A stretch of DNA of 64,000 bases, taken from positions 744,001 to 808,000 of the forward strand of contig NZ_CP087998.1 in the NCBI RefSeq assembly GCF_021044585.1, in the 5' to 3' direction. This DNA is from Sulfurimonas sp. HSL-3221. GTDB lineage: Bacteria > Campylobacterota > Campylobacteria > Campylobacterales > Sulfurimonadaceae. Both the position numbers and the translations under genes were made by a program. The first letter of the stretch is position 1. The number at the start of each line of letters is the position of its first letter. Positions 49,113 through 59,088 of this stretch are shown here, in pieces. The notes below the pieces were generated by a model that saw only the letters and a program-made list of their open reading frames with translations, did no database searches and was not told where the DNA came from.

Positions 49113-50637
49113 CGGTGTGGTGGGATTTTTCATTTCGAAAAAGATCACGAGCGCTCACCTCGATTTTTATACCGAACAGGCGAAAGCCAAAGCCAAAACC
49201 ATTGAAAAAGAGGCGGAGGCGCTGCTGGTAGGCGCTTCGGAAAGGGCGCGCAAAACGGAAGAACGGGCGGAAAACCGCTACGAGGAGGCCGTGCGCCGCG
49301 CCGAGCATGACCTCGCCGAGCGCGAGTCGACCATGTCCCGCCGCGAAAAGGACCTGGAGCGTTTTGTCCGCCAGGAGCGCGAGGCGGTCGAACATGAGCT
49401 CAAGGTGGCCGGCAGCAAACGGCTGGCCGTCGAGCGCCGCGAGAAGGCGCTGATCCAGCTGCAAAACGATTTTGAGCGCCGTACAGACGAGGCGATCCGT
49501 GCCGTCGAACGCAGTGCCGGGATGACGAAGGACGAGGCGCGCCAGCTGCTGCTCTCTCAGGTGGAGGCGCGTTCGCGCGACGAGATCGCCCACATCGTGC
49601 GCCGCTACGAGACCGAAGCGAGGGAACAGGCCGAACGCCACGCGAACTTCCTGCTGGCCCAGGCGACGAGCCGCTTTGCGGGCACTTTCGCCTCGGAGCG
49701 CCTGATCAGCGTGGTGCATCTGGACGATGATGAACTCAAAGGGCGCATCATCGGCAAGGAGGGGCGCAACATCAAGGCCTTGGAGATGGTGCTCGGCGTC
49801 GATATCATTATCGACGAAACGCCCAAGGAGATCGTGGTGAGCAGCTTCAACCTCTACCGCCGCGCCATCGCCACGCGGACCCTGGAGCTGCTGATCGAGG
49901 ACGGGCGGATCCAGCCCGCAAGGATCGAGGAGATCCATGCCAAGGTGACGGCGGAGTACGAGGAGAAGATCCTGCACGAGGGCGAAGAGGTCGTTTTCGA
50001 GACCGGCGTCGGCCCGATGCACCCGGAGCTGATGAAGCTGATCGGGCGGCTGCGCTACCGTGCCAGTTATGGTCAGAACGCCCTGGCGCACACCCTTGAA
50101 GTCGCCAACATGGCGGGGATCATCGCCGCGGAACTCGGCGGGGACCCGAAGATGGCCAAAAGGGCAGGGTTGCTGCATGATATCGGCAAGGCGCTGACCC
50201 ATGAGCACGAGGGGAGCCACGTGGACCTGGGGGCCGAAGTGTGCCGACGTTATGACGAGGATACCATTGTCATCAACGCGATCTTCGCCCACCACGGCCA
50301 GCAGGAGATGGACTCCATCGAGTGCGCCGCCGTCTGCGCCGCCGACGCCCTCTCCGCCGCCCGGCCGGGGGCACGCCGCGAGGTGCTCGAGAGCTTCCTA
50401 AAACGGGTGACGGAGATCGAAGAGATCGCATCGCGCCACCCCGGCGTACGGCAGGCCTACGCCATCAACGCCGGCCGGGAAGTCCGTGTTATCGTCAATG
50501 CCGAAGTCGTCAGCGACGACGAGACGGCGCTGCTGGCCAAGGAGATCGCCGACGAGATCGCCCAGAGTGTGAGCTACCCGGGGGAGATCAAGGTGAATGT
50601 CATTCGCGAGCTTCGCAGCGTGGAGTACGCACGCTGA
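49069..50637 (+). CDS. rny: Ribonuclease Y
   Basis: A 522-residue endoribonuclease starting mRNA decay. N-terminal transmembrane helix (about 5-22), a long charged coiled coil (about 30-190), a KH domain with GRIIGKEGRNIKALE, and an HD domain with HTLEVANMAG and GLLHDIGKAL (metal-binding His-Asp). The start at 49069 (MINEIL) is chosen from the position of the membrane helix. It begins within the cyclo-ligase gene. Confidence 0.95.
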   Translation: MINEILSGGAIATISGVVGFFISKKITSAHLDFYTEQAKAKAKTIEKEAEALLVGASERARKTEERAENRYEEAVRRAEHDLAERESTMSRREKDLERFVRQEREAVEHELKVAGSKRLAVERREKALIQLQNDFERRTDEAIRAVERSAGMTKDEARQLLLSQVEARSRDEIAHIVRRYETEAREQAERHANFLLAQATSRFAGTFASERLISVVHLDDDELKGRIIGKEGRNIKALEMVLGVDIIIDETPKEIVVSSFNLYRRAIATRTLELLIEDGRIQPARIEEIHAKVTAEYEEKILHEGEEVVFETGVGPMHPELMKLIGRLRYRASYGQNALAHTLEVANMAGIIAAELGGDPKMAKRAGLLHDIGKALTHEHEGSHVDLGAEVCRRYDEDTIVINAIFAHHGQQEMDSIECAAVCAADALSAARPGARREVLESFLKRVTEIEEIASRHPGVRQAYAINAGREVRVIVNAEVVSDDETALLAKEIADEIAQSVSYPGEIKVNVIRELRSVEYAR

Positions 50638-50752
50638 AGCACGATAACTGTGTCTGTTTCTTAAACAGAATACGTTAGTAAATAGTGTTAGAATGCCCGC
50701 TGCATTTTAAGATCGGTTTTTAGAGAACCGAATGACGCCAAGGAACGTATTG

Positions 50753-51208
50753 ATGGATAAAGCACAGACGCTTGAACAGCTCAGCGCAGCTAAAAAAGCG
50801 CATATCAAATGGGTCAACCGTGCGAAAGCCCTCGTCGGGGGGCTCCCCGTCGAAAAGGACGCCATTCCCGTCGACAGCACCGACTGCCAGTTCGGCCAGT
50901 GGTTTTACGGCGAGGGACAGAAGCTAAATGCGATACCCGGCATGGACCGCCTCAGTACGATCGAAACCCTGCACTTTACCCTGCACGATACCTATCTGAA
51001 GATTTTCAAACTCTATTTCGGGGAGATGAACCGCTCTTTTTTCAGCAAACTCTTCAATATGAAGCCGAAGATATCCGACAGTGACAAGGAGCTGGCCAAG
51101 GAGTATTTTCAGCAGCTCGAAGGGGTCTCTAAGCAGCTGCTGGATGAGATCGGTCGGCTGGAGCGGCGACTCAACGCGATGAGCGCGGAGAGCTTCGAAG
51201 AGAAGTAG
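50753..51208 (+). CDS. Stand-alone CZB (chemoreceptor zinc-binding) domain protein
   Basis: A 151-residue cytoplasmic protein. The CZB pattern is present: His in AKKAHIKWVNRAK, the Cys in DCQFGQWFYGEG, and two His in LHFTLHDTYLKIF, which together bind zinc with high affinity. Most CZB domains are in chemoreceptors or diguanylate cyclases; this one has no output domain and ends in a charged helix. Sensing of zinc or hypochlorite is a known role for CZB domains elsewhere. AAGGA lies 8 bases before the start at 50753. Confidence 0.82.
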   Translation: MDKAQTLEQLSAAKKAHIKWVNRAKALVGGLPVEKDAIPVDSTDCQFGQWFYGEGQKLNAIPGMDRLSTIETLHFTLHDTYLKIFKLYFGEMNRSFFSKLFNMKPKISDSDKELAKEYFQQLEGVSKQLLDEIGRLERRLNAMSAESFEEK

Positions 51209-51215
51209 TCGGGTT

Positions 51216-51791
51216 TTAGTGCTTGACGGTGACGACAACCGCGCCGCGGAGGTCGTTCATACGGTAGCCCGTCGCTTTGTCTTCGGGGTAGCGTTCGCGG
51301 ATCGCTTTGGCGAGCTCCGGCAGTTTGTCGATGTCGCCGTGGCATTTGAGGCAGGCCTCTTTGTTGATCAGCAGCGGCTTGTAGTATTTGTAGACACCGT
51401 CCCCGACGACTTCGACGACGTCGTCGGGCAGCACGACGCCGTTAGCCTGCAGGGTCTGGAGGGATTCGAGGATCGCTTTTTCGTTTCCCTGGGGCGCATT
51501 GGCCGGGTTGCGGTACTGGAGGCTGATCCGTTTGACGCTGACGTCGGAACCCATGGATTGGTCGATGACTTCGGTCAGGGTGTAGGCGTGGTCGCTGCAG
51601 AATCCGAAGGCCTCCATCGGGCCGCCGGATTTGAGATGCTTCTGGAGGTTGCCGCCGAGACTTTTGAGCAGGGCGGCTGCCGCTTTCTGGCCGGTGGCTT
51701 TGACTGCGGCGATCTCCTCGGGTTTGCTTTCATAGGGATTGGCCAAGAGGGCCGCGGCCAGCAGGGTCGTAGATAACAATATTTTTTTCAT
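51216..51791 (-). CDS. DUF3365/Tll0287-like haem protein, exported
   Basis: A 191-residue protein with a signal peptide (MKKILLSTTLLAAALLANP). One c-type haem motif is present (CLKCHGDIDKLPELAKAI), and the FGFCSDHAYTLTEVI and ISLQYRNPANAPQ stretches match DUF3365, a PAS-like haem domain that may sense redox or gases. No kinase or receptor part is attached. It converges with the CZB gene (7 bases between stops). A signalling or electron-transfer role cannot be separated from sequence. Confidence 0.82.
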   Translation of the reverse strand: MKKILLSTTLLAAALLANPYESKPEEIAAVKATGQKAAAALLKSLGGNLQKHLKSGGPMEAFGFCSDHAYTLTEVIDQSMGSDVSVKRISLQYRNPANAPQGNEKAILESLQTLQANGVVLPDDVVEVVGDGVYKYYKPLLINKEACLKCHGDIDKLPELAKAIRERYPEDKATGYRMNDLRGAVVVTVKH

Positions 51792-51865
51792 CGATAAATC
51801 CTCCAATTATGTATTTGGCGCCATTCTAACGTTTTTTCTCCCAATGCGCGTGCTTCGTTCGCGAT

Positions 51866-52771
51866 TCAGGTGGCGTAGAGCTGCGCGACTTCCATCTCGT
51901 TGATATCGGAATCGTCATAGGGATCGGTATGGATAAAGGGATGGACCCGGTCGTTGGGGAAGAGCATCCGCATCATGCTCTCCACCTGATCGCTGACCTT
52001 GTGGGCGTCGAGCAGGGAGGTCGCGTCGTCAAAGACGAGATGGACGGAAACAAAGATGTCGCTGCCCGCTCGCCGGGTCTGGAGGTGGTGGTGGCCGTTG
52101 ATCTTCTGCAGCCGGTTGAGCATCGTCGTGATGCGGGCAATCTCCTCCTTGCTCAGTGAGACGTCGAGGAGCATCATCAGCCCCTCTTTGAGAATAGGGA
52201 AGGCGGAGGTGATCATGTAGATCGCGATCCCGATACCCAGCAGCGGGTCGATCAGTTCGAAACCGCTGAAGTGGATGATGCCCAAAGAGAGGAGGATAGC
52301 GCCGTTGGTGAAGAGGTCGGTCTTGTAGTGCAGCGCGTCGGCGCGAATGACGAGGTTGTTGTTCTTCTTCGCGACGTGGTTCAAAAAGAGGACCAGCGCG
52401 CCGGTGAGGATGATCGAGAAGAGCATGACGCCCATCGAGGCCTCTATGTACTCGATCGCCCGCGGCGTGATGATCTTGTCGATGGCGCTGTAAAGGATGA
52501 AGAGCCCCGAGATGGAGATGATGGTCCCTTCGACAACGGAGGCGACCGCTTCAAGTTTGCCCAGCCCGAAGTTGAAGTTCTCATCGGGTTTGCGCTCGGA
52601 CTGGTGCAGGGCGAAAAAGTTGAAGATGGAGACCGAAAGGTCCAGCAGGGAGTCGATCGCGGACGCCAGAACGGCAACGGAGCCGCTGATGATCCCGATG
52701 GCCAGTTTGAAAAGGACGAGGATACCCGCCGTGGTGCTGGAGATTAAGGTCGCTTTTTTCTCGATACGCAT
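51866..52771 (-). CDS. Cation diffusion facilitator (CDF family)
   Basis: A 301-residue transporter with about six membrane helices. Helix 2 has the SAIDSLLDLSVSIFNFFAL motif with the first metal-site Asp residues, and helix 5 has IRADALHYKTDLFTNGAILLS, giving a His/Asp tetrad like FieF/YiiP (Zn2+/Fe2+/H+ antiport). The C-terminal cytoplasmic domain (about 205-290) binds regulatory metal. The transcript may be leaderless. Confidence 0.88.
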   Translation of the reverse strand: MRIEKKATLISSTTAGILVLFKLAIGIISGSVAVLASAIDSLLDLSVSIFNFFALHQSERKPDENFNFGLGKLEAVASVVEGTIISISGLFILYSAIDKIITPRAIEYIEASMGVMLFSIILTGALVLFLNHVAKKNNNLVIRADALHYKTDLFTNGAILLSLGIIHFSGFELIDPLLGIGIAIYMITSAFPILKEGLMMLLDVSLSKEEIARITTMLNRLQKINGHHHLQTRRAGSDIFVSVHLVFDDATSLLDAHKVSDQVESMMRMLFPNDRVHPFIHTDPYDDSDINEMEVAQLYAT

Positions 52772-52778
52772 GAGGCCG

Positions 52779-52802
52779 ATTTTAGCGAAAGATGGCTAAA
52801 AT
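52779..52802. promoter_or_regulatory. Symmetric divergent promoter with 8-bp inverted repeat
   Basis: ATTTTAGC (52779-52786) and GCTAAAAT (52795-52802) form a perfect inverted repeat with an 8-base spacer between divergent genes. Each arm contains a TAAAAT -10 box pointing outwards. The leftward one ends 7 bases before the CDF ATG, so that mRNA may have no leader. Confidence 0.5.
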
Positions 52803-52837
52803 GCGTCTCATAAGGGCCAAGTGAGCAAGGAGTTACA

Positions 52838-53584
52838 ATGCAGTTACCCCAGATTTCAATTCCACTGACACTGCCGTTCGAGGTGCCGACGATGCTGCAC
52901 CCGGTTATCATCCATTTTGCGCTCGTTCTGCCGGTGATCGTCCTGCTGATCGAGTTGGCTAACCTGGGCTTTAAGCGCCGCGCCCTCAGTCTGACGTCTC
53001 TGGGACTGCTGCTGCTCTCCCTGATCTTCTTTGTCGCCGCCTACTACACGGGGAAAGCGGACGGGGGCGAAGCCTTCGACCTGCTCGGTACCGGGGCGCG
53101 AGAAGCGCTGGGTGCGCATAAAATGCTCGGGACCTATCTCGTCTACGCGCTGCTGATACCGATCGCTTTCAAACTGGCGGCGATGCTGCTGGCACAGAAG
53201 TGGGCCCGCGGGGCACTGATCGTGACGCTGATCATGCTGATCAGCTTTATGGTCAAACAGGGATATGACGGCGGCGAACTCGTCTACCGCTACGGAGTCA
53301 ACGTTTCGGCGGTCACGGAGGCAGAGGAGGCGGCATCCGACCTCCGTGATGATCTGGCGGATATGAACGAGACGGTTGCGGAGCAGGCCGCGGAGATCGA
53401 AACCCTCAAGGTGCAGATCGCGGCGATGCAGCAGCAGGCCGGCGAGAGCTTCGGACAGAAGGTCGACAAGGCGGTAACGGACGCCGTCTCCAAAGTGAAG
53501 AAGATCTTCAGTGAGGACAACGCTACCAAAGCGGCGCCGCAGGAGGAGAAGGCGCCTTCATCCGAGGCGAACGGGACCATTTGA
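52838..53584 (+). CDS. DUF2231-type membrane protein with coiled-coil tail
   Basis: A 248-residue protein: four hydrophobic helices (about 20-140) with [16 protein letters not shown], the DUF2231 motif, and helix-3 [15 protein letters not shown] cytoplasmic or periplasmic tail follows with a heptad-like coiled coil (about 165-200, [22 protein letters not shown]) and a Lys/Ala/Glu-rich end. DUF2231 proteins are uncharacterised; His residues in helices 1 and 3 suggest haem or metal binding. It overlaps cmoB by four bases. Confidence 0.78.
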   Translation: MQLPQISIPLTLPFEVPTMLHPVIIHFALVLPVIVLLIELANLGFKRRALSLTSLGLLLLSLIFFVAAYYTGKADGGEAFDLLGTGAREALGAHKMLGTYLVYALLIPIAFKLAAMLLAQKWARGALIVTLIMLISFMVKQGYDGGELVYRYGVNVSAVTEAEEAASDLRDDLADMNETVAEQAAEIETLKVQIAAMQQQAGESFGQKVDKAVTDAVSKVKKIFSEDNATKAAPQEEKAPSSEANGTI

Positions 53585-54498
53585 ACGTGACACTCTCCCC
53601 CCTCGAGGCCATCCGCCGCGAGCGCGAAGCGTGGATGGGATGGAAAAACATCGCTCCGCTGCGTGAAGCCCTCGCAGCCCTCCCGGAGATCGAGACCGTC
53701 TGCAGCCTCGGCGATACGGTGGCCCTGACGACGGAAGCCGAAATCGACCATGCCCAGGTCGAACGGGTCGCGCGGATGCTGATGCCGTGGCGCAAAGGGC
53801 CCTTCGATCTCTTCGGCCTCTTCATCGATACCGAGTGGCAGAGTTTTATGAAATACAACCTGCTGCGACCCCACTTTAACCTGCAGGGGAAGCGGGTCGC
53901 GGACATCGGCTGCAACAACGGCTACTACCTTTTCCGTATGCAGGAGGATGCCCCGGCGAAGCTGGTGGGGTTCGACCCCTCTGCACTCTACAAGACCCAG
54001 TTCGATTTTATCAACCATTTCGTCAAGACGGAGATCGTCTATGAACTGCTGGGAGTAGAGCACCTGCCGCTGTACGAGGAGAAGTTCGATACGATCTTCT
54101 GCCTGGGGGTGCTCTATCACCGCAGCGACCCCGTCGCGATGCTCAAACAGCTTTATAAAGGGCTGGGCAGCAGCGGGGAGGTCTACCTCGACACCTTTAT
54201 GATCGACGGGGAGGAGGAGATCTGCCTGACGCCGGCGGGCGCGTACTCGAAGATCCCCAACATCTACTTTGTCCCGACGATCCCCGCGCTGCGGAACTGG
54301 TGCCTCCGGGCGGGCTTTAGTGGCTTCGAGGTACTGGAGACCTCCGTGACGACACCGGAGGAGCAGCGCAAAACGGCATGGATAGAGGGGCAGAGCCTGG
54401 AGGACTTCCTGGACCCGGAAGACCCGGCAAAGACCGTCGAGGGGTATCCCGCCCCCAAACGGGTTTATGTACGACTGACCAAGGAGCCCAAAGCATGA
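53581..54498 (+). CDS. cmoB: tRNA U34 carboxymethyltransferase CmoB
   Basis: A 305-residue carboxy-SAM-dependent enzyme making 5-carboxymethoxyuridine at the tRNA wobble base. It has the W-x-K-x-R-x-G-P-F motif as [12 protein letters not shown], the SAM loop [30 protein letters not shown] and the C-terminal TEEQR-like [23 protein letters not shown]. The start is TTG at 53581 within the preceding stop (TTGA) or the GTG at 53587. No cmoA is adjacent. Confidence 0.92.
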   Translation: MNVTLSPLEAIRREREAWMGWKNIAPLREALAALPEIETVCSLGDTVALTTEAEIDHAQVERVARMLMPWRKGPFDLFGLFIDTEWQSFMKYNLLRPHFNLQGKRVADIGCNNGYYLFRMQEDAPAKLVGFDPSALYKTQFDFINHFVKTEIVYELLGVEHLPLYEEKFDTIFCLGVLYHRSDPVAMLKQLYKGLGSSGEVYLDTFMIDGEEEICLTPAGAYSKIPNIYFVPTIPALRNWCLRAGFSGFEVLETSVTTPEEQRKTAWIEGQSLEDFLDPEDPAKTVEGYPAPKRVYVRLTKEPKA

Positions 54499-54878
54499 TA
54501 CTCAACACCCATCTGAAGATAAACAACGGCCTCTGCGGAACGGTCATCACTCTCGAAGAGGGGTATGCGGCGGTGGAACTGGAGACGACGCCGGCAATGG
54601 CGGCGGATGACAAAGGGCTGGTGCACGGCGGCTTTATTTTCGGCGCGGCCGACTATGCGGCGATGGCTGCCGTGAATGAACCGACCGTCGTTTTGGCGGG
54701 GAGCAGTTGCCGTTTTTTGGCCCCCTCACAAGTCGGAGAAACACTGCTTTTCAAAGCGGAATGCCTCGAGAATGACGGCAAAAAATATCAGATAACGGTT
54801 AACGCATATTGCGGCGAAACCAAGGTGTTTTCGGGGGAGTTTACGGCCGTAGTACTGCCAGCTCACGTACTGGGATGA
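54495..54878 (+). CDS. Hotdog-fold thioesterase (PaaI-like)
   Basis: A 127-residue hotdog protein. The catalytic-loop motif is [19 protein letters not shown], with the His-Gly-Gly followed by an acidic residue on the long helix. It probably hydrolyses a small acyl-CoA; the substrate is unknown. Start set by an ATGA overlap with cmoB. Confidence 0.82.
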   Translation: MILNTHLKINNGLCGTVITLEEGYAAVELETTPAMAADDKGLVHGGFIFGAADYAAMAAVNEPTVVLAGSSCRFLAPSQVGETLLFKAECLENDGKKYQITVNAYCGETKVFSGEFTAVVLPAHVLG

Positions 54879-54990
54879 GCTGTTTTTACACAGTTTTTGT
54901 ATAAAAAATTCAAAAAAGTTGGATTTCCACTAAGTTATTTAATTTTTTGATAGTACAATTTTATCACATTGTTAACTAAGGAGTAGTAAG

Positions 54991-55575
54991 TTGAAAAACG
55001 TAATGACAGTGATTGCAGCCTTCTTCATCGCGATGATGGTGAGCGGATGTGCGACGATGCATATGGGTTGGACTGCGGTAACACAGCAGTATAAACTGGA
55101 CGACGGCGCGATGGAAGCGTACGACAACATGTTCACCAAAGTCACCGAGTACGGCGACCCGGCAAGAGCGATGATGCAGGAGTGGAAAGTCAACGCCGAC
55201 ATTCCGAACGATGACGTTGCCGAGACGATCAAGTCCCTTGCGGAAGAGTACAACATGCGTGTCACGGGTGACATCAAGATGTATACAAAAGACGATGCGA
55301 AACCGGACGAAGTGAAGCATGCGCGCATCTTCTCACTCTGTAGCCTTCCGATCGCGAAAGTGTTCCTGAACCACTCCCGTTATTACGGCGGTTTCATGCC
55401 GTGCCGCATCATGCTGGTTGAATACGGTAACGGTGACCGCTGGCTCGTCAGCATGGATATGACCCTCGCCATCCACGGCGGTTACCCGCTGCCGGACGAT
55501 ATGCTCGCGATGGCACTCTCCGTCAAAAAAGCGATGGACGAAGTCCCGGCGCGCGCTGCGATCGGCGATTTTTAA
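54991..55575 (+). CDS. DUF302-like lipoprotein
   Basis: A 194-residue lipoprotein (MVSGC lipobox, Cys at about residue 20). The mature part has a DUF302-like C-terminal half: GGFMPCRIMLVEYGNGDRWLV followed by PLPDDMLAMALSVKKAMDEV, with the shared Pro-Cys and strand pattern also seen in the exported DUF302 protein near the sox genes. It starts with TTG behind a strong AAGGAG. The 112-base AT-rich upstream gap holds a TACAAT (54950s). It stands alone; function unknown. Confidence 0.72.
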   Translation: MKNVMTVIAAFFIAMMVSGCATMHMGWTAVTQQYKLDDGAMEAYDNMFTKVTEYGDPARAMMQEWKVNADIPNDDVAETIKSLAEEYNMRVTGDIKMYTKDDAKPDEVKHARIFSLCSLPIAKVFLNHSRYYGGFMPCRIMLVEYGNGDRWLVSMDMTLAIHGGYPLPDDMLAMALSVKKAMDEVPARAAIGDF

Positions 55576-55595
55576 GAATCCCTTTTCTTCCATCG

Positions 55596-55616
55596 GGGCG
55601 TGCCGAGGCACGTCCC
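55596..55616 (+). terminator. Hairpin after the DUF302-like lipoprotein gene
   Basis: GGG-CGTGCC, loop GA, GGCACG-T-CCC: a 9-bp stem with one bulge starting 20 bases after the stop. No strong T-run follows. A TATAAT at 55650-55655 then probably starts the mutS transcript. Confidence 0.45.
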
Positions 55617-55696
55617 ACCCCTCTGTAACTCCCCCTAAGCCGTTTTAGCTATAATCTTTCCTTACAAAAACAACGTTATCGCAAGGGTTTTATGTC

Positions 55697-58600
55697 GTGC
55701 TACACAGCGAGATTGATGCAGTTCTCAACAGCAAAGACCGCCTGCTGACCGAGGTCTATTTCGACCTGCAGCGCCGTTTCGAGGAGAAATACGGCAGCGA
55801 TACGGTCGTCTTTATGGAGATCGGTACTTTCTATGAAGTCTATGAGGTCAACAATGACGACATGCAGGTGGGCAAGGCCAAAGAGATGGCCGAACTGCTC
55901 AATATCCAGCTGACCAAGAAGAACAAGAACATTGCCGAAAACAGCGTCAAGAACCCCTTCCTTGCCGGCGTACCCTCCGTCTCCTTTGAGCGCTACCTGA
56001 ATCGTCTGATCCAGGAGCAACGCTACACGATCATCGTCATCCGCCAGAAGGGGGTGCCGCCGAAACTCAGCCGTTACATCGGCCAGATCATCTCCCCGGG
56101 CACGAACTTCGACCACACCGTCGACAACGACGACAACTACATCGTCTCCCTGCTGATCGACCGCCACAAGGAGATCTACAGTGTCGGCTACGCGGCAATC
56201 GACGTCACGACGGGAAAGACCTGGCTTTACGAGACTTATGGCACGAGCGAAGACCCCACCTACGCCCTGGACGAGATCTTCAATCTGCTCAATATCTACC
56301 GCACCACGGAGGTGGTGCTGACCTTCCTGGAGGGGGTGGAGAACCAGAAAGAGGTGATCCGATACCTCGAGATCAGCGAGCACTATGCCTACAGCGTCAA
56401 CCACGAGCGCCCCAAGATCGACTACCAGAATGAGCTGTTCCAGAACGTCTACCAGATCCAGTCCCTGCTGTCGCCCATCGAGCACCTCGACCTGGAGCGG
56501 CACCCCTTCGTTTCCGAGGCGCTCTCATCGCTGGTGCACTTTGTCATCGAACACGATTACCACATCATCCAAAAGCTCGCCCGCCCGAAGATGATCGACA
56601 ACACGCGCTACATGTACCTGGGCAACAACGCCCTGGAACAGCTGGCCGTTCTCTCCAAAGACCGCAGCGACATGACGCTGCTCAAACTCATCGACAAGAG
56701 CGTCACGGCCATCGGCAAGCGCCTGCTGAAAGAGCGCCTGCTCAACCCCATCCAGGAACGCGGCGAGCTTGAGCGCCGCTACGGTCTGATCGACCGGGTG
56801 ATGCCGCACGTGCGGATGCTCGGCGACGCCCTGCGGGGGGTCTACGACCTCGAACGCCTGCACCGCCGGATCGCCCTGGCGCGGCTGCACCCCTTCGAGA
56901 TGAACTATGTCCACGCGTCGCTCGTCGGCATCCGCGAACTGATGGAGTTCGTCAAACGCCACAAGCTCATCAAGACCCCCTTCAGCGAGCAGGAGGTCGA
57001 TACCTTTATCCGCGACATCGAGCAGAGCATCGACCTGGAGGTGTCGCGCCGCTTCACCGTCAGCACCGTCGACGACAACTTCCTGCGCCGGGGGGTCGAC
57101 GTGCAGGTGGATGCGCTGGTGGACGAAAACGCCCGGATGCTGCAGCACTTCGCGATCATCATGGACGCGATGGAGCGGATGCTCGGCGAGCAGGGGGCGG
57201 CTGCGGGCAGCGGCGGCTACGTCTCCCTGGGGGTCCTGGATAAAGAGGGGCACTACATCTCCATGAGCCGCACCCGCTGGGCGATGATCGAGAAGGAGTT
57301 CGCCTCCGGCAGCGTCGACCTGGGGGGCGAGACCGTCTGTTTCAGTGATTTCAGCGTCAAGCGGCTTACCAACAGCGTCAAGATCACCTCGGAGCTGACC
57401 GAACAGCTCTCCGACAAGATCATGCGCAACCAGGCGAAGATCATTGCCCTGGTCAAGGAGCGCTTTATTGCGCTGCAGCGCACCTTCGAGCGGCGCTATA
57501 CGCTCCTGTTCGAGCGGATCATCGGCTACGTGGCCGACCTCGACGTCGCCGTCGCTTCCGCGCGGGCGGCACAGCAGTACAACTTCGCCTGCCCGACGAT
57601 CGTCGACGTGCACGAGGACGAGAACTTCCTGCAGCTGATGGCGCTGCGCCACCCGCTCATCGAGATACAGGAGCGGCAGGGGGTCTACGTGCCCAATGAC
57701 ATCGTCATGGGCAACCGCGCCTATATGGACCTTCCCTATCCGGAGACGGTGATGCTCGATCCCGCCGTGCATGACGGGCACGAGGTCAACGGGGTGCTGC
57801 TCTACGGCATCAACTCCAGCGGGAAATCCTCGCTGATGAAGAGCATCGGGCTGGCCGTGCTGATGGCACAGGCCGGCTTCTACGTGCCGGCGTCGTCGAT
57901 GAAGTTCTCCCTTTTCGAGTCGCTCTTTACCCGGATCGTCTCCCGCGACAACCTGCAAAAGGGGCTCTCTACCTTCGCCGTCGAGATGATGGAACTCAAA
58001 AACATCTTCAACCGCGCCGGGACGCGGTCGCTCATCCTCGGCGACGAGATCTCCCACGGCACCGAAACGCTTTCCGGCGTCGCCATCGTCGCCAGCGCGA
58101 TCATGAAACTGGCGAAGCTGCGCTCCATTTTTCTCTTTGCGACCCACCTGCATCAACTGGCGTCGATGGAGGAGATGCGTCGGCTGGAGAACGTCGTCGA
58201 CCTGCACCTGAGCGTGGAGTACGATGAGGCGCTTGACCGGCTGATCTTCAACCGTGTACTGCAGCCGGGCAGCGGCTCGAGCGTCTACGGGCTGGAGTTT
58301 GCACGCTCCTTGCATATGGACCAGGAGTTTCTGGAGGCGGCGAACCGCATCCGCAAGCGCCTCTCCAACGACTTCGACGAACTGGAGCTGCTGGTCAAAA
58401 AACGCACCAGTAAATACAACAAGGACCTCTTTGTTACCACCTGCGTCATCTGCGGGGCGAAGGCGGAGGATGTGCACCATATCGCCCACCAGTCCAGTGC
58501 GGACAGCCGCGGCTACATCGGCCATATGCCCGTCAACCACCGCCACAATCTCATCCCCCTCTGCCGGGATCACCACCGGGAGATCCATGAGGGAAAACTT

Positions 58601-58771
58601 GTCGTCAAAGGGTTTGTCATGACCTCCAACGGTCTGGAACTCGACGTCGAGGCACAGTTGGCCAAACCACAGGTCGTCACCGAGGAGGTCCCGGAGATCA
58701 ACGAAGCCGAAGTGCCGGAACCACAGCCCGAAGCACCGGGAAAAGCGTCAATCGACATGGACGATTTTTAA
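55697..58771 (+). CDS. MutS7-type mismatch repair protein with HNH nuclease domain
   Basis: A 1024-residue MutS homologue starting at GTG. It keeps the mismatch-binding motif FYE (45-47, in IGTFYEVYE), connector and lever domains, Walker [10 protein letters not shown] (about 704-712), Walker [12 protein letters not shown] (about 780) and the ATHLHQL signature. Residues about 914-965 form an HNH domain: [30 protein letters not shown]. MutS with a C-terminal HNH is the MutS7 lineage, known from some Campylobacterota, octocoral mitochondria and giant viruses. The nuclease would remove the need for MutL/MutH. A Glu/Pro-rich tail and terminal DMDDF follow. Confidence 0.92.
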   Translation: MLHSEIDAVLNSKDRLLTEVYFDLQRRFEEKYGSDTVVFMEIGTFYEVYEVNNDDMQVGKAKEMAELLNIQLTKKNKNIAENSVKNPFLAGVPSVSFERYLNRLIQEQRYTIIVIRQKGVPPKLSRYIGQIISPGTNFDHTVDNDDNYIVSLLIDRHKEIYSVGYAAIDVTTGKTWLYETYGTSEDPTYALDEIFNLLNIYRTTEVVLTFLEGVENQKEVIRYLEISEHYAYSVNHERPKIDYQNELFQNVYQIQSLLSPIEHLDLERHPFVSEALSSLVHFVIEHDYHIIQKLARPKMIDNTRYMYLGNNALEQLAVLSKDRSDMTLLKLIDKSVTAIGKRLLKERLLNPIQERGELERRYGLIDRVMPHVRMLGDALRGVYDLERLHRRIALARLHPFEMNYVHASLVGIRELMEFVKRHKLIKTPFSEQEVDTFIRDIEQSIDLEVSRRFTVSTVDDNFLRRGVDVQVDALVDENARMLQHFAIIMDAMERMLGEQGAAAGSGGYVSLGVLDKEGHYISMSRTRWAMIEKEFASGSVDLGGETVCFSDFSVKRLTNSVKITSELTEQLSDKIMRNQAKIIALVKERFIALQRTFERRYTLLFERIIGYVADLDVAVASARAAQQYNFACPTIVDVHEDENFLQLMALRHPLIEIQERQGVYVPNDIVMGNRAYMDLPYPETVMLDPAVHDGHEVNGVLLYGINSSGKSSLMKSIGLAVLMAQAGFYVPASSMKFSLFESLFTRIVSRDNLQKGLSTFAVEMMELKNIFNRAGTRSLILGDEISHGTETLSGVAIVASAIMKLAKLRSIFLFATHLHQLASMEEMRRLENVVDLHLSVEYDEALDRLIFNRVLQPGSGSSVYGLEFARSLHMDQEFLEAANRIRKRLSNDFDELELLVKKRTSKYNKDLFVTTCVICGAKAEDVHHIAHQSSADSRGYIGHMPVNHRHNLIPLCRDHHREIHEGKLVVKGFVMTSNGLELDVEAQLAKPQVVTEEVPEINEAEVPEPQPEAPGKASIDMDDF

Positions 58772-58782
58772 GAGGATTGCCT

Positions 58783-59010
58783 ATGGAGTTCAAGCCGCAT
58801 TCGCAGGCACAGCTCAAAGCCCTTAGGGTGACGGCGGGAGCGGCCTATATGATCGAGTATCTGAACAAGGACTACTTCAATGGCGAAGAGACTGTCGAGC
58901 GGGGGAAGGGGACGGCTGTCGTCACGGCGCAGGGGATCTTTTTCAATGTCCAGGACCCCTACGGAATGGTGAAGCTTGTCATGCAGGCACGTGTGATCGC
59001 CCGCAGCTGA
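58783..59010 (+). CDS. Small hypothetical protein
   Basis: A 75-residue protein with no signal or membrane helix. AGAGGA lies 6 bases before the ATG at 58783, which is 11 bases past the mutS stop, so they share a transcript. Three short strands (GKGTAVVTAQGIFFNV, GMVKLVMQARVIAR) suggest a compact beta fold. No family recognised. Confidence 0.6.
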   Translation: MEFKPHSQAQLKALRVTAGAAYMIEYLNKDYFNGEETVERGKGTAVVTAQGIFFNVQDPYGMVKLVMQARVIARS

Positions 59011-59088
59011 AGGAAGAATGTATTGGAGTGCTGGTTCCCCTCCCTCAGGAGTTGACATTGATGGCGGGAAAGCAGCTGTAAAGCGTGA

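Noticed and set aside
54883-54900. A fourth TTTTTAC/TTTTTGT pair 11 bp apart upstream of the DUF302-like lipoprotein
   Set aside because: Half-sites and orientation fit, but no -10 box lies 10 bp downstream, and the region is AT-rich, so chance is likely. Worth including in a motif scan.
56525-58588. A long open frame opposite mutS
   Set aside because: Antisense to a gene with complete MutS and HNH motifs; low complexity and no domain.
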